Shown here one piece after another: positions 63,450-64,000 of a stretch of DNA of 64,000 bases; position 1 is the first letter of the stretch; every line of letters begins with the position of its first letter. Made by a program: the position numbers and the translations under genes. The notes under the pieces are model-generated. The model saw only the letters and a list, made by a program, of their open reading frames with translations. It ran no database searches and was not told the DNA's origin. This DNA is from Paenibacillus selenitireducens (GTDB lineage: Bacteria; Bacillota; Bacilli; Paenibacillales; Paenibacillaceae): positions 490,554-554,553 of the forward strand of contig NZ_MSZX01000002.1 in the NCBI RefSeq assembly GCF_002021565.1, read 5' to 3'.

Positions 63450-64000
63450 ATGGAAAATTTGGTTCTATGGTGTTTCTACATTTTAACGTTTTATGCGTTT
63501 CTCCCAGGCGTGTTCAGTCGTATTTTTGGATTTCGAGTGTTCAAAAGAGGGCAGAGCGAGCGGGAAATATGCTTAACTTTTGATGACGGACCGGACGCCC
63601 ATTACACGGAAGAGTTGCTCGATTTGCTCAAAAGGTTTGATGCAAAGGCGACTTTTTTTGTTGTTGGGGTGAATGCGGAAAAAAATCCCGCAGTGATCAA
63701 GCGAATTCATGATGAAGGGCATTTGATTGGGATTCATAATTACGTTCACAAAAGTAATTGGTTCATGCGACCAGGCACCGTTCGTAAGCAAATCAAGAAA
63801 ACGACGGACATCATCCATCATATTACTGGATCCAAAACGATATATTATCGACCGCCTTGGGGAATTGTGAATTTATTTGATTTTGGCAATCTGGGTCACA
63901 TTCAAATTATTCTGTGGTCTGCGATGTTCGGGGATTGGAGAAAAAGAGTCGGCGTGGATCGGCTTGAACGTCGATTAATGCGTAAGCTTCGGCCTGGGGA
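63450..64000 (+). CDS. Polysaccharide deacetylase family protein, N-terminal part (cut by window end)
   Basis: Open from the ATG at 63450 (GGGGAAAT upstream) to the window end, 183 codons without a stop. One N-terminal membrane segment (LVLWCFYILTFYAFLPGVF) precedes a NodB-type catalytic domain: motif 1 LTFDDGPD, motif 2 IGIHNYVHKSNW (HxxxH metal ligands, in place of the usual GNHTxxH context) and motif 3 YYRPPWG. Such enzymes remove acetyl groups from N-acetylglucosamine polymers, usually at the cell envelope. The rest of the gene is outside the window. Confidence 0.85.
   Translation, partial: MENLVLWCFYILTFYAFLPGVFSRIFGFRVFKRGQSEREICLTFDDGPDAHYTEELLDLLKRFDAKATFFVVGVNAEKNPAVIKRIHDEGHLIGIHNYVHKSNWFMRPGTVRKQIKKTTDIIHHITGSKTIYYRPPWGIVNLFDFGNLGHIQIILWSAMFGDWRKRVGVDRLERRLMRKLRPG

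Overview
The window looks like a chromosomal segment from a spore-forming Firmicute, most likely Paenibacillus or a close relative. The grounds are Bacillus-type gene order, a GerA-type germination receptor operon, TTG/GTG starts behind AGGAGG-type ribosome binding sites, sigma-A style promoters, T-box leaders, FapR, Fur and CymR regulatory sites, and several palindromic intergenic repeat families. The genus is inferred; no 16S gene is present.

Backbone. The ends and middle follow the conserved yrv/yrr order of Bacillus subtilis: recJ (3' end), apt, relA, dtd, hisS (His T-box), aspS, tcdA, rarA, then cymR, iscS, yrrD-like, yrrI, alaS (Ala T-box), ireB, ruvX, yrzB, a second DUF1292 gene, mltG, trhP1, trhP2 and a pbpI-like gene. 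mnmA is present but inverted, divergent from cymR. Single genes sit between these: a uracil permease, a FapR-controlled fabH, a gerABC-type operon with a small extra membrane gene, a chemotaxis receptor, two AI-2E family proteins and a polysaccharide deacetylase cut by the window end.

Accessory block (about 18.1-44 kb, between rarA and mnmA/cymR). First comes a CNNM/CBS membrane protein. Next is a carbohydrate locus: ROK and LacI genes on the minus strand, divergent from an ABC sugar importer, a GH13 enzyme, a DUF1861 protein, a GH130 mannoside phosphorylase, a GH2 beta-mannosidase and a zinc dehydrogenase. It probably imports and dismantles a beta-mannose-containing oligosaccharide that also carries an alpha-glucosyl group, under a LacI repressor with TTGTAACGTTACAA-type operators. 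After it is a nucleoside uptake and salvage operon (BMP-type binding protein, ABC importer, adenosine deaminase, nucleoside hydrolase) that ends in a decayed ribokinase. A divergent AraC regulator follows, then a scar zone (a 96-bp near-identical copy of the dehydrogenase 3' end and a truncated ROK gene), a fluoride channel pair, an MFS transporter and a Fur-controlled siderophore ATPase.

Most unusual features: five ~71-bp tandem repeats, each with a hairpin that shows a compensatory base change, placed between the Ala T-box and alaS; a ~300-bp element with long terminal inverted repeats and other palindromic repeats between dtd and hisS; the microhomology-bounded 96-bp duplication at the araC stop codon; and the DUF1861/GH130/GH13/GH2 sugar locus, whose substrate is unknown.
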